From: Opitutaceae bacterium EW11
GTDB lineage: Bacteria > Verrucomicrobiota > Verrucomicrobiia > Opitutales > Opitutaceae
DNA length: 64,000 bases
Direction: 5' to 3'
Assembly (NCBI GenBank): GCA_003054665.1
Contig: QAYY01000003.1
Span: 186,001 to 250,000, forward strand
The notes below the pieces were generated by a model that had not been told where the DNA came from, made no database searches, and worked only from the letters and a program-made list of their open reading frames with translations. The position numbers were made by a program, and so were the translations under genes. How positions within the stretch are numbered: the first letter of the stretch is position 1; each line of letters starts with the position of its first letter. Below are positions 52,452 to 62,629 of this stretch, one piece after another.

Positions 52452-55400
52452 ATGAAATTTACCGACCTCTTCATCAAAAAGCCGGTTATCGGGATCGTTT
52501 TCAACGTAGCGATCCTCATCGTCGGCATCGTCTCTTACTTCGGCCTCAACGTGCGGCAATACCCGCGCAGCGACGCCGCTGTCGTGACGGTCTCGACCGT
52601 CTACTTTGGCGCCAGCGCCGACACCGTGCGCGGCTACATCACCACCCAGCTCGAGCAGGTGATCGCGAGCGCGGACGGCATCGACTACATCGAGTCGCAG
52701 AGCCGCGAGGGCCTCAGCACGATCAACGTGTACCTGCGGCTCAACTACGACACCAACGCCGCCCTGGCGCAGATCAGCTCCAAGATCGATTCGATCAAGA
52801 GCCAGCTGCCGCCCGAGGCCGAAACGCCGACCATTCAGGTCCAGACGGCGGATAACCAGTTCGCGTCGATGTACCTGAGTTTCTACTCGGACAAGCTCCA
52901 GCAGAATCAGATCACCGACTACCTGAACCGCGTCATCCAGCCGCAGCTGGCGTCCATCAAGGGCGTGCAGCGCGCCGAGGTGCTCGGCGGGCGCATCTTC
53001 GCCATCCGCGTCTGGATGCAGCCCGAGCGGCTCGCCGCGCGCGGCGTGAGCCCGAGCCAGGTCCGCCAGGCCCTCCAGGCCAACAACGCCTTGTCCGCCG
53101 TGGGTTCTACCAAGGGCAGCATGATTCAGGTCAACCTCACGGCCAACACCGACCTCAAGACGGTGCACGACTTCGAGCAGCTCGTCGTCGCCGAACGCGA
53201 CGGCACGCTCATCCGCCTGGCCGACGTGGCCAAGGTCGAGATGGGCGCGGAGAGCTACGACAGCGAGGTCCGCTTCGGCGGCCAGACGGCCACCTTCATG
53301 GGCATCTGGGTGCTCCCGACCGAGAGCACGGTCGAAGTCATCAAGCGCGTCCGCGACATCATGCCCGACCTCCAGACCCGCCTTCCGGCCGGTCTGCAGG
53401 CGAAGATCGCGTATGACGCGACCCAATACATCGACGACGCCCTGCACGAGATCCTGAAGACCCTCATCGAGACTCTGATCATCGTCATGATCGTGATCTT
53501 CCTCTTCATGGGATCGCTGCGGTCCGTGCTCATCCCGGTCGTGGCGATGCCGCTCTCCCTTATCGGCGCCTTGTTCCTGATGAAGGCGATGGGCTTCACG
53601 GTGAACTTGCTCACGCTGCTCGCGATCGTGCTGGCGGTCGGTCTCGTGGTCGACGACGCCATCGTCGTGGTCGAGAACGTCGAACGTCACATCCGCGAGG
53701 GTAAGCGACGAATCGACGCCGCCATGCTCGGTGCACGCGAGCTTCTCGGGCCCGTCATTTCGATGACGATCACGCTGGCCGCGGTCTACGCCCCGATCGG
53801 CTTCCAGGGCGGTCTCACGGGCGCGCTCTTCCGCGAGTTCGCGTTCACGCTCGCCGGCGCCGTCACCGTTTCAGGCATCGTGGCCCTTACGCTCTCGCCG
53901 ATGATGAGCGCTTACCTGCTCAAGGACGCGAGCCACGAGAACTCCGGTTTCAGCGGCCACATCAACCGCACCTTCGACCGCTTCCGCAACGGTTACGAAC
54001 GGGTGGTCGGCTCCATTCTGGCGCCGGCGCAACGGCGCGAACCGTTGACCCGCTACTTCAAGGGCATGGCCATCGTGTTCGTCGGGCTACTTGTAGTCGG
54101 ATCCGCGTTGGTTCTGGCTTTCGCCGGAGCGAAGGGCTTCGGCCCGATGTTCCCGAAGGTCGCCGTCGGCGCGGCCGTCGTCACGCTGTTCGCCGCCGCC
54201 TTGACCGTCGGATTCGATCTGCTCCTCGGCCGCCACTACCGCACGCTCCACCACCTGATGGCTGGGTCCGTGCTCCTGGCGTTGCTCGCGCTTCCGTTCT
54301 TCATGTTCGCGCAGCACGAACTCGCGCCGAAGGAGGACCAGGGCGTGGTGTTCACCATCATGCTTCCGTCGCCGACCTCGACGCTCGAGCAAAACGTGCT
54401 CTACGCGAACCAGGTCCAGAAGATGTACGAGTCGCTCCCGGAGTACGACAACTCGTTCATGATCACGGGATCGAACATGGGATTCTCCGGAGCGCTCCTG
54501 AAGCCCTGGTCGCAGCGCCATCGCACCGCGATGGAGATCCAGCAGGCCATGCAGCATCCGTCGTCGGAGATCGTCGGTATCCAATCCGTCGTGAACACGC
54601 CGGATCCGCTGCCTTCGGGCGGCAACTTCCCGATCGAGTTCGTCATCCGCTCGACCGCCGACCACCGCGAGATGCTCGAGTTTGCCAACAAGCTCCTGCT
54701 CTATGCGAATACCGAGGCCAACGAGCCCGGGCAGACGCCGACCTTCTTCTTCGCCGATAGCGATCTGAAGTTCGACCTTCCGCAGGCCGAGATCGACATC
54801 GACAAGGACAAGGTCGCCGCGATGGGGCTCAATCTGAGCGACGTCGCCCGCGACCTCGGCTCGATGCTCGGCGGCGGTTACGTCAACCGGTTCGTGAACT
54901 CGGGCCGCAGCTACCGCGTGATCCCGCAGGTCGAGCGCGCTTCGCGACTGAATCCGCAGCAGGTTCTGGATTACCAGATTCGCGGACCGCAGGGTCAGCT
55001 GATTCCGCTTTCGACCGTTGCGACCCTCCGCAACTCCGTCGAGCCGCGCCAGCTGAACCGGTTTCAGCAGCTGAACTCGGTCACGATCTCGGGCGTGGGC
55101 CCCAGCGTCGACAAGGCGCTGAAGAAGCTCGAAACGAAAGCGAAGGAAATCCTTCCGCCGGACTACTCGGTCGACTACGCCGGCCAGTCGCGCCAGCTCC
55201 GCTACGAGGGCAATGCGCTATGGAAGACGGGTCTGCTCGCGCTGATCCTGATCTTCCTCGTGCTCGCGGCGCAGTTTAACAGCTTCCGCGATCCGTTCAT
55301 CGTGATGCTCGGCTCGGTGCCGCTCGCGCTCGTTGGCGCGATGCTTCCCGTCTTCTTGTGGAAGACCTCGCTCAACATCTATTCGCAGATCGGCCTGATC

Positions 55401-55766
55401 ACCCTGGTCGGCCTGATCGCGAAGAACGGAATCCTCATCGTGGAGTTTGCCAACAAGCTCCAGGAGCAGGGCCTGAGCCGCGTCGACGCGGCACGTCGCG
55501 CTGCCGCGACTCGTCTCCGCCCCGTGCTGATGACCTCGGCCGCGACGGTATTCGGGCACTTGATGCTCATCTTTGTCACCGGTCCCGGCGCCGCCGCGCG
55601 CAACAGCATCGGCTGGGTGCTCGTCGTGGGCATGGCCATCGGAACGGTGTTTACGTTGTTCGTTGTTCCAGCCTTCTATGTTCTGCTAGCTAAAGACCAT
55701 TCCCGCGCAACCGTTGCCGAACGGGCCACCCGTGAAGCCATGCCGGTCGCCGAAGTGGTGCAATGA
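52452..55766 (+). CDS. RND efflux pump inner-membrane subunit (AcrB/HAE1 family), enlarged
   Basis: The 1104-residue product begins KFTDLFIKKPVIGIVFNVAI and contains the proton-relay helix with two adjacent Asp (GLVVDDAIVVVENVERHI). The porter-domain blocks and TM10-12 (GLITLVGLIAKNGILIVEFA) are also present. HAE1 pumps expel hydrophobic drugs or dyes using the proton gradient. An extra ~65 residues around 540-610 carry two additional hydrophobic segments before the usual TM7; ordinary AcrB has a single span there, and about 1,050 residues in all. The stop overlaps the start of the channel gene (ATGA). The substrate is unknown. Confidence 0.94.
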   Translation: MKFTDLFIKKPVIGIVFNVAILIVGIVSYFGLNVRQYPRSDAAVVTVSTVYFGASADTVRGYITTQLEQVIASADGIDYIESQSREGLSTINVYLRLNYDTNAALAQISSKIDSIKSQLPPEAETPTIQVQTADNQFASMYLSFYSDKLQQNQITDYLNRVIQPQLASIKGVQRAEVLGGRIFAIRVWMQPERLAARGVSPSQVRQALQANNALSAVGSTKGSMIQVNLTANTDLKTVHDFEQLVVAERDGTLIRLADVAKVEMGAESYDSEVRFGGQTATFMGIWVLPTESTVEVIKRVRDIMPDLQTRLPAGLQAKIAYDATQYIDDALHEILKTLIETLIIVMIVIFLFMGSLRSVLIPVVAMPLSLIGALFLMKAMGFTVNLLTLLAIVLAVGLVVDDAIVVVENVERHIREGKRRIDAAMLGARELLGPVISMTITLAAVYAPIGFQGGLTGALFREFAFTLAGAVTVSGIVALTLSPMMSAYLLKDASHENSGFSGHINRTFDRFRNGYERVVGSILAPAQRREPLTRYFKGMAIVFVGLLVVGSALVLAFAGAKGFGPMFPKVAVGAAVVTLFAAALTVGFDLLLGRHYRTLHHLMAGSVLLALLALPFFMFAQHELAPKEDQGVVFTIMLPSPTSTLEQNVLYANQVQKMYESLPEYDNSFMITGSNMGFSGALLKPWSQRHRTAMEIQQAMQHPSSEIVGIQSVVNTPDPLPSGGNFPIEFVIRSTADHREMLEFANKLLLYANTEANEPGQTPTFFFADSDLKFDLPQAEIDIDKDKVAAMGLNLSDVARDLGSMLGGGYVNRFVNSGRSYRVIPQVERASRLNPQQVLDYQIRGPQGQLIPLSTVATLRNSVEPRQLNRFQQLNSVTISGVGPSVDKALKKLETKAKEILPPDYSVDYAGQSRQLRYEGNALWKTGLLALILIFLVLAAQFNSFRDPFIVMLGSVPLALVGAMLPVFLWKTSLNIYSQIGLITLVGLIAKNGILIVEFANKLQEQGLSRVDAARRAAATRLRPVLMTSAATVFGHLMLIFVTGPGAAARNSIGWVLVVGMAIGTVFTLFVVPAFYVLLAKDHSRATVAERATREAMPVAEVVQ

Positions 55767-57157
55767 ATAGGAGTCACTCCCTTCGCATGAAATCATCGTC
55801 GAATCTCCGCAAAGCTTGGGCTTTGTGCTCGCTGGTTGTGCTGACCTCCGCCGCAGTGTTTGCCGCTGAACGCCCTCGTACGACTGTGTCGCCCGAGGTG
55901 CCGGACCAGCTGGATCTGCGGACCGCGATTCAGTACGCCTTGGATAACAACTACGCGATCCGCCAGGCGCGGGAGCGTATCCGCGAGCAGGAAGGGCTCA
56001 TCGTTGAGGTGCGCGCCCTCGCATTGCCCAATGCCAGCGTGGACTCCTCGTATTCAAAAAACGCGAAAGAGCTGAGCTCTGATCGCGGTACCAACAACCC
56101 GAGCACGCAGAATTGGCAGATCGCGCTCAACGTCCGCCAGACGCTTTACGCCGGCGGCGGCGTTCGCGCCGCGCTCGATGCGCAGGCTGCCCTGCGTTCC
56201 GCGGCGCTGCTCGACCTCCAGGCCACGATCAACACGGCCTTGTACGAGGTGCGCACGCGTTTCTACAACGCGATCCTCTCTCGCGAACAGATCAAGGTCC
56301 AGGAGGCCAACGTCCAACTCCTCCAGGAGCAGCTGACGATCGCCCGCAACCGCTTCGAAGCTGGAGCCTCCTCCAACTTCGAGGTGCTGCGCGCGGAGGT
56401 CGCGGTCGCGAACGCCCAGCCGGCGCTGATCCGCGCCCGCAACGGTTACCGCACCTCGATTGACGAGCTGCGCCAGTCGCTCGGCTACAACGCTCCGAAA
56501 GGGGCGAGCCTGACCAAAGTGCCGGAACTCGTCGGCACGTTGGACTTCACACCGGTCTCGTTCGAACTCGCATCCGCGCTTTCGACCGCCTTGGCGAACC
56601 GTCCCGAGCTGCAGCGTCTCACGGAAATCGAGAAAGCGCGTGAGGCTGGAGTCCGCAACGCCAGGTCCGGCTATCTGCCCGACCTCGCGCTTGTCGGCGG
56701 CTACGAGTTCCGGAAGAGCAACTACTCGAATCGTTTCAATGATTCGCTCGATGGCTGGACCGTCGGTTTGCAGTCCAGTTGGGCTGTCTTTGACGGTATG
56801 CGCACGCGGGGCTTGGTCGCGCAGGCCAAGTCGCAACTGACGCAGGCTCGTCTGACCACGGACGAATCCACGCTCGCGGTCGAAGTCGACGTCCGCCGTT
56901 CGCTCTCTTCGCTGCAGGAAGCCGCCGAGTTGGCCGATGCCGCGAAGAAGACGGTCGGTCAGGCGGAAGAGGCCCTGCGTCTCGCCGACGCACGCTACGC
57001 CGCCGGCACCGTCACGCAGCTCGACGTGCTGCAGGCTCGCGTCGATCTCACGCAATCGCGTCTGAATCAGATCCAGGCCAACTACAGCTACAACGTCGCG
57101 GTTGCCACGATGCGCCGTGCGATCGGGCAGGCGGACCCGTTTGTAGTTAAGCCCTGA
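55763..57157 (+). CDS. TolC-family outer-membrane efflux channel
   Basis: The 464-residue product has a signal peptide (ALCSLVVLTSAAVFAAE) and two OEP repeats with long helices (AIQYALDNNYAIRQARERIR, ARNRFEAGASSNFEVLRAEV, LADARYAAGTVTQLDVLQAR). TolC trimers form the outer-membrane exit duct. The ATG at 55763 overlaps the pump stop; a second ATG at 55787 would also leave the signal peptide intact. A strong terminator follows, so the MarR-adaptor-pump-channel unit ends here. Confidence 0.93.
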   Translation: MNRSHSLRMKSSSNLRKAWALCSLVVLTSAAVFAAERPRTTVSPEVPDQLDLRTAIQYALDNNYAIRQARERIREQEGLIVEVRALALPNASVDSSYSKNAKELSSDRGTNNPSTQNWQIALNVRQTLYAGGGVRAALDAQAALRSAALLDLQATINTALYEVRTRFYNAILSREQIKVQEANVQLLQEQLTIARNRFEAGASSNFEVLRAEVAVANAQPALIRARNGYRTSIDELRQSLGYNAPKGASLTKVPELVGTLDFTPVSFELASALSTALANRPELQRLTEIEKAREAGVRNARSGYLPDLALVGGYEFRKSNYSNRFNDSLDGWTVGLQSSWAVFDGMRTRGLVAQAKSQLTQARLTTDESTLAVEVDVRRSLSSLQEAAELADAAKKTVGQAEEALRLADARYAAGTVTQLDVLQARVDLTQSRLNQIQANYSYNVAVATMRRAIGQADPFVVKP

Positions 57158-57170
57158 TTCGTCTGGAGCA

Positions 57171-57211
57171 CCCGGGAGGCCTGCGTTTGGCGGGCCTCCC
57201 GGGCCTCTTTT
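57171..57211 (+). terminator. Intrinsic terminator of the efflux operon
   Basis: A perfect 11-bp stem (CCCGGGAGGCC / GGCCTCCCGGG, 11-nt loop) followed by CCTCTTTT, 13 bp after the TolC-type stop. Confidence 0.85.
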
Positions 57212-57254
57212 GCCGGTTGAACTCTGCCGGCTGGCTTGCGTCTAACTTCGGTCC

Positions 57255-60200
57255 ATGAAGCTGCTTCGTTTCCTCCTCATCGGCGGAGTGATCTTTGTCG
57301 GATTGCTCGCCGTTTTGCTGGCATTGGCCTTCACGCCTTCTGTGCAGACGTGGGCCGCGAGACGCGCGCTGGCGGGTCAAAAGGACATGAAGGGGGAGCT
57401 GGGCCGCGTGGATGTCGGTTTGCAGAAGACCGAACTTTCGCAGCTTCGCATCGAACGGCCCGGGATGATCCTCACGGTGCCGGCGGCGACGGTGGAACTA
57501 CCCCTGGCCTCTGCTGCGGGTAAAAACATCCAGATTCGCCGCCTCGTCGCCAAGGGATGGATACTGGACCTCACCGCCCCGGAGAAGCCGGCGAACCTTA
57601 CGGCGTGGGACGAAGGCATCCAGGTTGCGACACGACTCGCCGTCATCGGCTTGGCGCAGGTTCCCGCGGCTCAGGCCGCGAAACCGGCGTCCGCAACGAG
57701 CGCTTTCGAGGGCATCTTCAAACTGCTCAATCTGCCGGTGGACCTGCAGGTCGACTCCGCCGAACTCGAAGGTGATGTGATCTTCCCGACCAAACCGGGG
57801 CAGCCGGCGGGCCGCGCTCATGTCACGCTCAACGGCGGACAGCTCGCGGTGGGCAAGACGGCGCAATTCCAGTTGAAGGCGACCGCGAAGCTCTCCGGCC
57901 CGGACGCGCCGGTCACGGATCTCAACGCCTCCGGCGTGATTGAAGCGCGAATGGACACGCCGCGCACATTCCTTTGGTTGACCACGCAGCTCGATACGGC
58001 TGCGACGGGCCCGAAGTTCCCCAATGGCGCGCATCTCAAGGCGGATCTGAAAGCGGAGCGCGCCGCCGAAGGAGAAACCTACACGTTCGGCTTGAAGTCG
58101 ATGCACGCGAGCACGGGCAAGCAGCTGGCCGACGTGCGCGTCAGTTTTCCCTATGCCTCGCGTCAGTTGTCCGGCTCGTGGAAGCTTGACGCGCAGGATT
58201 CCGACATCGCGCCGTTCACGCTCGGAATGCCGATGCCGGGCTTTGTCGCGACCGGCGAGGGCAAGTTCGAGGCGGATCCGACCTTCGCTGAGATTCACGC
58301 GGTGGGCCGTTTCGAGACGACGCTCGAGCGTCTTGAAGTCCTCCAGGCTCCGCTAGCTGCGATCGGTCGCCTTCAGGCTCAGGGCGATTTTGACGTCGTG
58401 CAGCGGGCGAACGTCGTTCAGGTCGACCGGTTTTCGGCGAATGTCGCCGGTGTACGGCCCATCTTTGCCGTGCAGGCACTCCAGAGCATCGAGCTCAATC
58501 CGACGACCGGAGAACTGAAAGTCGCAGATCCGCAGAAGGATCTTTTCCACGTTTCCCTCCAGGGGGTGCCGCTCGCCTGGGTCCAGGCGTTTGTCCCGGA
58601 TGTTTCTTTCAGCGGAGACGATGTGCGCGGCGAATTCGTCGCGCGAGCCGCCGATGGCGGCGTGGCGGTCCGGTCCGTGTCGCCGCTCACTCTCGGCCGC
58701 CTCACCGTTTCACAAGCCGGCAAGCTTTGGGTCGACAAGGTGGACGTCTCGACGACCCTCTCGGCAGCCTATTCTCCGGCCGGTTGGCAGGCCGACATCG
58801 GCGATCTGACTCTATCCAGTGGCGGCGCGCGGATGGTTTCCGCGTCGCTCAAGGCGGGACAGCAGGCGGGAAAAGACCAACCGATCAAGGCGACCGGGCA
58901 GTACGACGTGGATCTCGCCGCTGCCGTGCGTCAGCCCGTGCTCGTTTCGCTCGGCGCGCTGACGAAGGGGCGCGTTTCCGGCGACTTCACTGCCGTGGTG
59001 ACCGAACCGTTGAAGCAGATTGCGGCAAAGCTTGAGGTGAAGGATCTCGCCGCCCCGGGGGTGACAAAACCGATCCCGACCGCGACAACCAATCTCCGGG
59101 CCGACCTCCAGGCCGACGGGCTGATCAAACTCCAGATGCCGCTTGTCCTGCAGAGCGGCGACCGCCGTTCCGATCTCGATGCAACGGCCGAACTGCGTTC
59201 CAGCGGTTCGCAGCAGCAGATCGACGCCCAGGTCACGAGCAATCTTCTCTACATCGAGGATCTCCAGCTGCTGGCAGGCGCGCTGCAGGCGGCCTCGCAG
59301 AACTCGGGCACTCAAACGCAGGCCACCCCTGCGCCGCTGCCGAAGCCAGCGGGAAAAACGGTATCAACGACGCCCGCGAACGGGCCGACGCCGGAGGCGA
59401 AGCCGATCTGGAGCGGAATCAGCGGGCAATTCCGTCTCGCCCTGAAAAAGGTGGTCTATTCGCCCGACGTGCAGGCGGCCGACGTGGCGGGCACCATGAA
59501 GGTCGGAGCCGACGCGGTCACGCTCGAAGGCGTGCGCATGAACATGGGCGAGGGGAGCGGCGCAAAGCTCAACGGCGGGCTCAAGTTCAATGCGAAGTCG
59601 AAAACACCGTATGCGCTCGATGGAGACATCAACGTGGCCAATCTCAACGCGGGCCCGATTCTCGCGTTGATGAATCCGCAGGGTAAACCGACCGTCGAAG
59701 GTCAGTTCGACATGGCGGGAAAATTCTCCGGCCAAGCGGCCACGCCCGACGCTCTCGCTTCCCAGGTTCAGGCGGACGTGAAGCTTACCAGCCGAGGCGG
59801 CAAGTTCAACGGCTTTGCCGCCGCCGCCCAGGGCATGAACCTCGGCAAATACGAGAAGGGAATCTCAACCGTCGCGTCGATCGTCGGATTGGCCGCCGGA
59901 GTGATGGGCAGCAAGACCGACGCGGTCGCCGGTCTCGAACAGGGCCGGGCGATCGCCAGCGTCGTGAAGCGCTTTGTGGTGATCGACTTTGACCAGCTCA
60001 ACGTCGAGCTGAAGCACCGGCCGGGCGAAGAGACGAAGGTCTCGGACTTCAGCCTGATTTCTCCGGACGTGCGGCTCGTTGGAAACGGCAGCATCCAGGA
60101 CGTCCCGAACATCGGTTGGCTCAACCGTCCGGTGCACTTGGAACTCCAGATGGCGGTGCGCGGCGACCAGGCGAAAGACATGCAGACGCTCGGTCTGATC

Positions 60201-60326
60201 AAGGACCAGAAGGACGCACTCGGGTACACGCCGCTCCTGGAGAAGTTTCCCGTCGACGGAACGCTGAGCAGCCTCGGCACAAAAGCGTTCTTCAGCCTGC
60301 TGACGCGCAGACTCGGCGGACAGTAA
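57255..60326 (+). CDS. AsmA-family envelope protein
   Basis: The 1023-residue product has an N-terminal span (LRFLLIGGVIFVGLLAVLLA) and a very long, beta-rich periplasmic part with repeated groove-like segments and a Pro/Thr-rich linker near residue 700. The C-terminal AsmA-like block contains PTVEGQFDMAGKFSGQA and LTSRGGKFNGFAAA, followed by IVGLAAGVMGSKTDA. AsmA-type proteins are thought to move phospholipids to the outer membrane. It stands alone, between the efflux operon and the polyamine transporter genes. Confidence 0.87.
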   Translation: MKLLRFLLIGGVIFVGLLAVLLALAFTPSVQTWAARRALAGQKDMKGELGRVDVGLQKTELSQLRIERPGMILTVPAATVELPLASAAGKNIQIRRLVAKGWILDLTAPEKPANLTAWDEGIQVATRLAVIGLAQVPAAQAAKPASATSAFEGIFKLLNLPVDLQVDSAELEGDVIFPTKPGQPAGRAHVTLNGGQLAVGKTAQFQLKATAKLSGPDAPVTDLNASGVIEARMDTPRTFLWLTTQLDTAATGPKFPNGAHLKADLKAERAAEGETYTFGLKSMHASTGKQLADVRVSFPYASRQLSGSWKLDAQDSDIAPFTLGMPMPGFVATGEGKFEADPTFAEIHAVGRFETTLERLEVLQAPLAAIGRLQAQGDFDVVQRANVVQVDRFSANVAGVRPIFAVQALQSIELNPTTGELKVADPQKDLFHVSLQGVPLAWVQAFVPDVSFSGDDVRGEFVARAADGGVAVRSVSPLTLGRLTVSQAGKLWVDKVDVSTTLSAAYSPAGWQADIGDLTLSSGGARMVSASLKAGQQAGKDQPIKATGQYDVDLAAAVRQPVLVSLGALTKGRVSGDFTAVVTEPLKQIAAKLEVKDLAAPGVTKPIPTATTNLRADLQADGLIKLQMPLVLQSGDRRSDLDATAELRSSGSQQQIDAQVTSNLLYIEDLQLLAGALQAASQNSGTQTQATPAPLPKPAGKTVSTTPANGPTPEAKPIWSGISGQFRLALKKVVYSPDVQAADVAGTMKVGADAVTLEGVRMNMGEGSGAKLNGGLKFNAKSKTPYALDGDINVANLNAGPILALMNPQGKPTVEGQFDMAGKFSGQAATPDALASQVQADVKLTSRGGKFNGFAAAAQGMNLGKYEKGISTVASIVGLAAGVMGSKTDAVAGLEQGRAIASVVKRFVVIDFDQLNVELKHRPGEETKVSDFSLISPDVRLVGNGSIQDVPNIGWLNRPVHLELQMAVRGDQAKDMQTLGLIKDQKDALGYTPLLEKFPVDGTLSSLGTKAFFSLLTRRLGGQ

Positions 60327-60559
60327 CCGCGCGCTCGTTTTGCGAGCACGCCGCCAGAATGCGTCGACCATGGCCGACTTGGCGACGGCGCGGAACGCCG
60401 GACGCCACGACGGCGCCGGCCGGCCGGCGGGCGTACCGAAGCGAGGCCATTCGTTGTCGCATCGGTTGTTTATGCCGTGGAACACGGCAGCTTCATCTCT
60501 GGCGGGAGCACAAAACCGATTCTTGCGTCCCCGGCGCGCCGATTTGAAATGGACGCTTC

Positions 60560-61390
60560 GTGGCCAACGCGCCGACTTCCTCCCGCTTCTTTGCGCGCAT
60601 CACTGCGTTGAAGCTCCTGAATGCGTTTCTGGGAGCTTGGACGCTCGCGGTGTTCGCGTTCCTGTACGTTCCCATCGCGGTGTTGGTCGTCTATTCGTTC
60701 AACGAATCGCGGCTGAACATCATCTGGCAGGGGTTCACGACGCGGTGGTACACCGAGCTGCTTCACAATGCCCCGCTGCTGACGGCGCTGAAGAACAGCC
60801 TGCTCATCGCGGTGTTCACCACCTTCTTCGCAATCGTGCTCGGCACCGCTGGGGCGTGGCTCCTGTACCGGTACCAGTTTCGTGCGACGCGGTTGATCCA
60901 CGCGCTCGTGTCGATCCCGATGATCATGCCGGAGATCATCATCGGCATCAGCCTGCTGATCTTCTTCACGACCGTTTCGCTCTCGCTCGGGTTCACCACA
61001 GTGGTGATTTCGCACGTGACGTTCTGCTTCCCCTTTGTGCTCGTGGCCGTCCAGGCCAGGTTGCAGGGACTCGACCCCTCGCTCGAGGAAGCCGCGCTGG
61101 ATTTGGGGGCGACGCCGTTCCAGGCCTTCTGGCGCATCATCGTGCCGAACCTCCGGCCGGCCATCGTTTCGGGGGGACTGATGGCGTTCACGCTCTCGAT
61201 GGATGAACTGATCGTGACGTTTTTCACCACGTCCGCGAAATCCGCCACATTGCCGATCCGTGTGTTTGGCATGGCCAAGATCGGCCTGAATCCGATGCTG
61301 AATGCGCTCTCGGCTGTGCTGATCCTGGCGACGATTGCCTCGATGCTCTTCTCGGGAAACTTGAAGAAGCTGGTGATGAAATCCGCCTGA
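60560..61390 (+). CDS. potC: PotC-like spermidine/putrescine ABC permease, GTG start
   Basis: The 276-residue protein has six spans, the opening FLYVPIAVLVVYSFNES typical of PotC/YdcV permeases and the EAA loop LEEAALDLGATPFQAFWRII. The first codon in frame is a GTG at 60560; no good ribosome site is seen before it. It is the first gene of a four-gene transporter cluster (potC-potD-potB-potA), a changed order compared with E. coli potABCD. The 233-bp gap upstream holds a perfect 7-bp hairpin (60473-60489) but no clear promoter. Confidence 0.92.
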   Translation: MANAPTSSRFFARITALKLLNAFLGAWTLAVFAFLYVPIAVLVVYSFNESRLNIIWQGFTTRWYTELLHNAPLLTALKNSLLIAVFTTFFAIVLGTAGAWLLYRYQFRATRLIHALVSIPMIMPEIIIGISLLIFFTTVSLSLGFTTVVISHVTFCFPFVLVAVQARLQGLDPSLEEAALDLGATPFQAFWRIIVPNLRPAIVSGGLMAFTLSMDELIVTFFTTSAKSATLPIRVFGMAKIGLNPMLNALSAVLILATIASMLFSGNLKKLVMKSA

Positions 61391-61402
61391 TTCCCTTTTC
61401 GC

Positions 61403-62431
61403 ATGAAAACCCTGCACCGTATCCTCGCACTCGTCGCGCTGCTTGGCGCGTTGGTCGGTACGCTTCGTGCCGCCAACAAAGAACTGAACCTCTTCGCCTG
61501 GTCGGAGTATATTCCTCAGGAAGTCATCGATGGCTTCACCAAGGAGACGGGCGTGAAGGTGAATTACGAAACCTTCGCGTCCGGCGAGGAGATGCTCTCC
61601 AAGATGCTGGCGGGCGGCACCGCCTACGACATCATCCAGCCGCCGGACTATGTCGCTGAAGCGCTGATACGCGCGAGCCTCCTGGCGCCGATCGACTACG
61701 CGAAGCTTTCCAACTTCAAGAACATCCTCCCGGAGTTCCTGAAGATGCCGCACGATCCGACGCAGGAGTACACGGTGCCGTACATGACCGGCACCGTCGG
61801 GATCGTGGTGAACACCGAGAAGGTGAAGGAGCCGATCCACGGCTTTAAAGACGTTTTCACTCCCGCGCATGCCAACCGGATCGTGGTGGTGAACGACAAC
61901 CGCGAGATTGTCTCCTGGGCGCTGCAGACGCTCGGCATCGAAGCCAACGACCTCACTCCGGAGAATCTGGAGAAAGCCAAGCCGGTCCTGGCCGAATGGG
62001 TGAAGCTGATCAAGGTGTACGACTCCGACAGCCCGAAAACCGCGCTGCTCAACGGCGAAGTGGACCTGGGCGTCGTCTGGAGCGGCGAGGCCGCGCTCCT
62101 CTACAAGGAGAATCCGAAGTTCCAATACGTGCTGCCCGTCGAGGGCGCGCACCAGTTCGTCGACCTGCTGGCGATCCCGCAGCAATCCAAGAACCGCCTC
62201 GCGGCCCACCAGTTCATCGACTACATCCTGCGTCCGGAGGTCAGCAAAAAGATATCCGAGGCGTTCCCCTACACCAATCCCAACGGTGAAGCGCGCAAGC
62301 TGCTCACCGATGCCGAGCGCGGCAATCCGGCCAGCTATCCCCCGGTCGGAAAACTCGGGACGTTCCGCCACATCGGAAAGATCAGCCAGGCAATCGATGC
62401 GCTGATGACGGATTTGAAGAATGCGCGTTAA
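61403..62431 (+). CDS. potD: PotD-like periplasmic polyamine-binding protein
   Basis: The 342-residue product has a signal peptide (ILALVALLGALVGTLRAAN), and the PotD/PotF binding domain (LNLFAWSEYIPQEVIDGFTK, YDIIQPPDYVAEALI, VPYMTGTVGIVVNTEK, DLGVVWSGEAALLY). It delivers spermidine or putrescine to the permeases. It begins 12 bp after potC. Exact ligand preference needs binding-site alignment, not done here. Confidence 0.93.
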   Translation: MKTLHRILALVALLGALVGTLRAANKELNLFAWSEYIPQEVIDGFTKETGVKVNYETFASGEEMLSKMLAGGTAYDIIQPPDYVAEALIRASLLAPIDYAKLSNFKNILPEFLKMPHDPTQEYTVPYMTGTVGIVVNTEKVKEPIHGFKDVFTPAHANRIVVVNDNREIVSWALQTLGIEANDLTPENLEKAKPVLAEWVKLIKVYDSDSPKTALLNGEVDLGVVWSGEAALLYKENPKFQYVLPVEGAHQFVDLLAIPQQSKNRLAAHQFIDYILRPEVSKKISEAFPYTNPNGEARKLLTDAERGNPASYPPVGKLGTFRHIGKISQAIDALMTDLKNAR

Positions 62432-62466
62432 GGGCGGATCAACCTGCCGGACGAGTGCCTTGGCTT

Positions 62467-62587
62467 GTCCTGGAGTGCGGAGACCCGCCGCCTTCTTCGA
62501 GGGCGAGGCCGGGTTCGCCCCCCTACGGCATTGCGCGCCGCCAAATCGGCGCGTTCAGGGCGGCGCCAGGAGCCCGCACTTCAAGAC
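62467..62587. repeat. Inverted-repeat element between potD and potB
   Basis: GTCCTGGAGTGCGG (62467-62480) and the reverse complement GTCTTGAAGTGCGG (62574-62587) match in 12 of 14 positions. Between them is a perfect 7-bp hairpin (CGCGCCG / CGGCGCG, 62534-62553). The translated stretch (LECGDPPPSS) recalls spurious 'hypothetical' ORFs seen repeatedly in related genomes, which is a recollection. It interrupts the transporter operon. Confidence 0.5.
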
Positions 62588-62629
62588 GAGGATCTTGGCC
62601 GGGCATTCGGGCACTGCCTGCTAGCCGTC

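Noticed and set aside
60470-62371. Minus-strand open frame opposite potC and potD (633 codons)
   Set aside because: Composition is that of an antisense frame; both opposite genes are certain.
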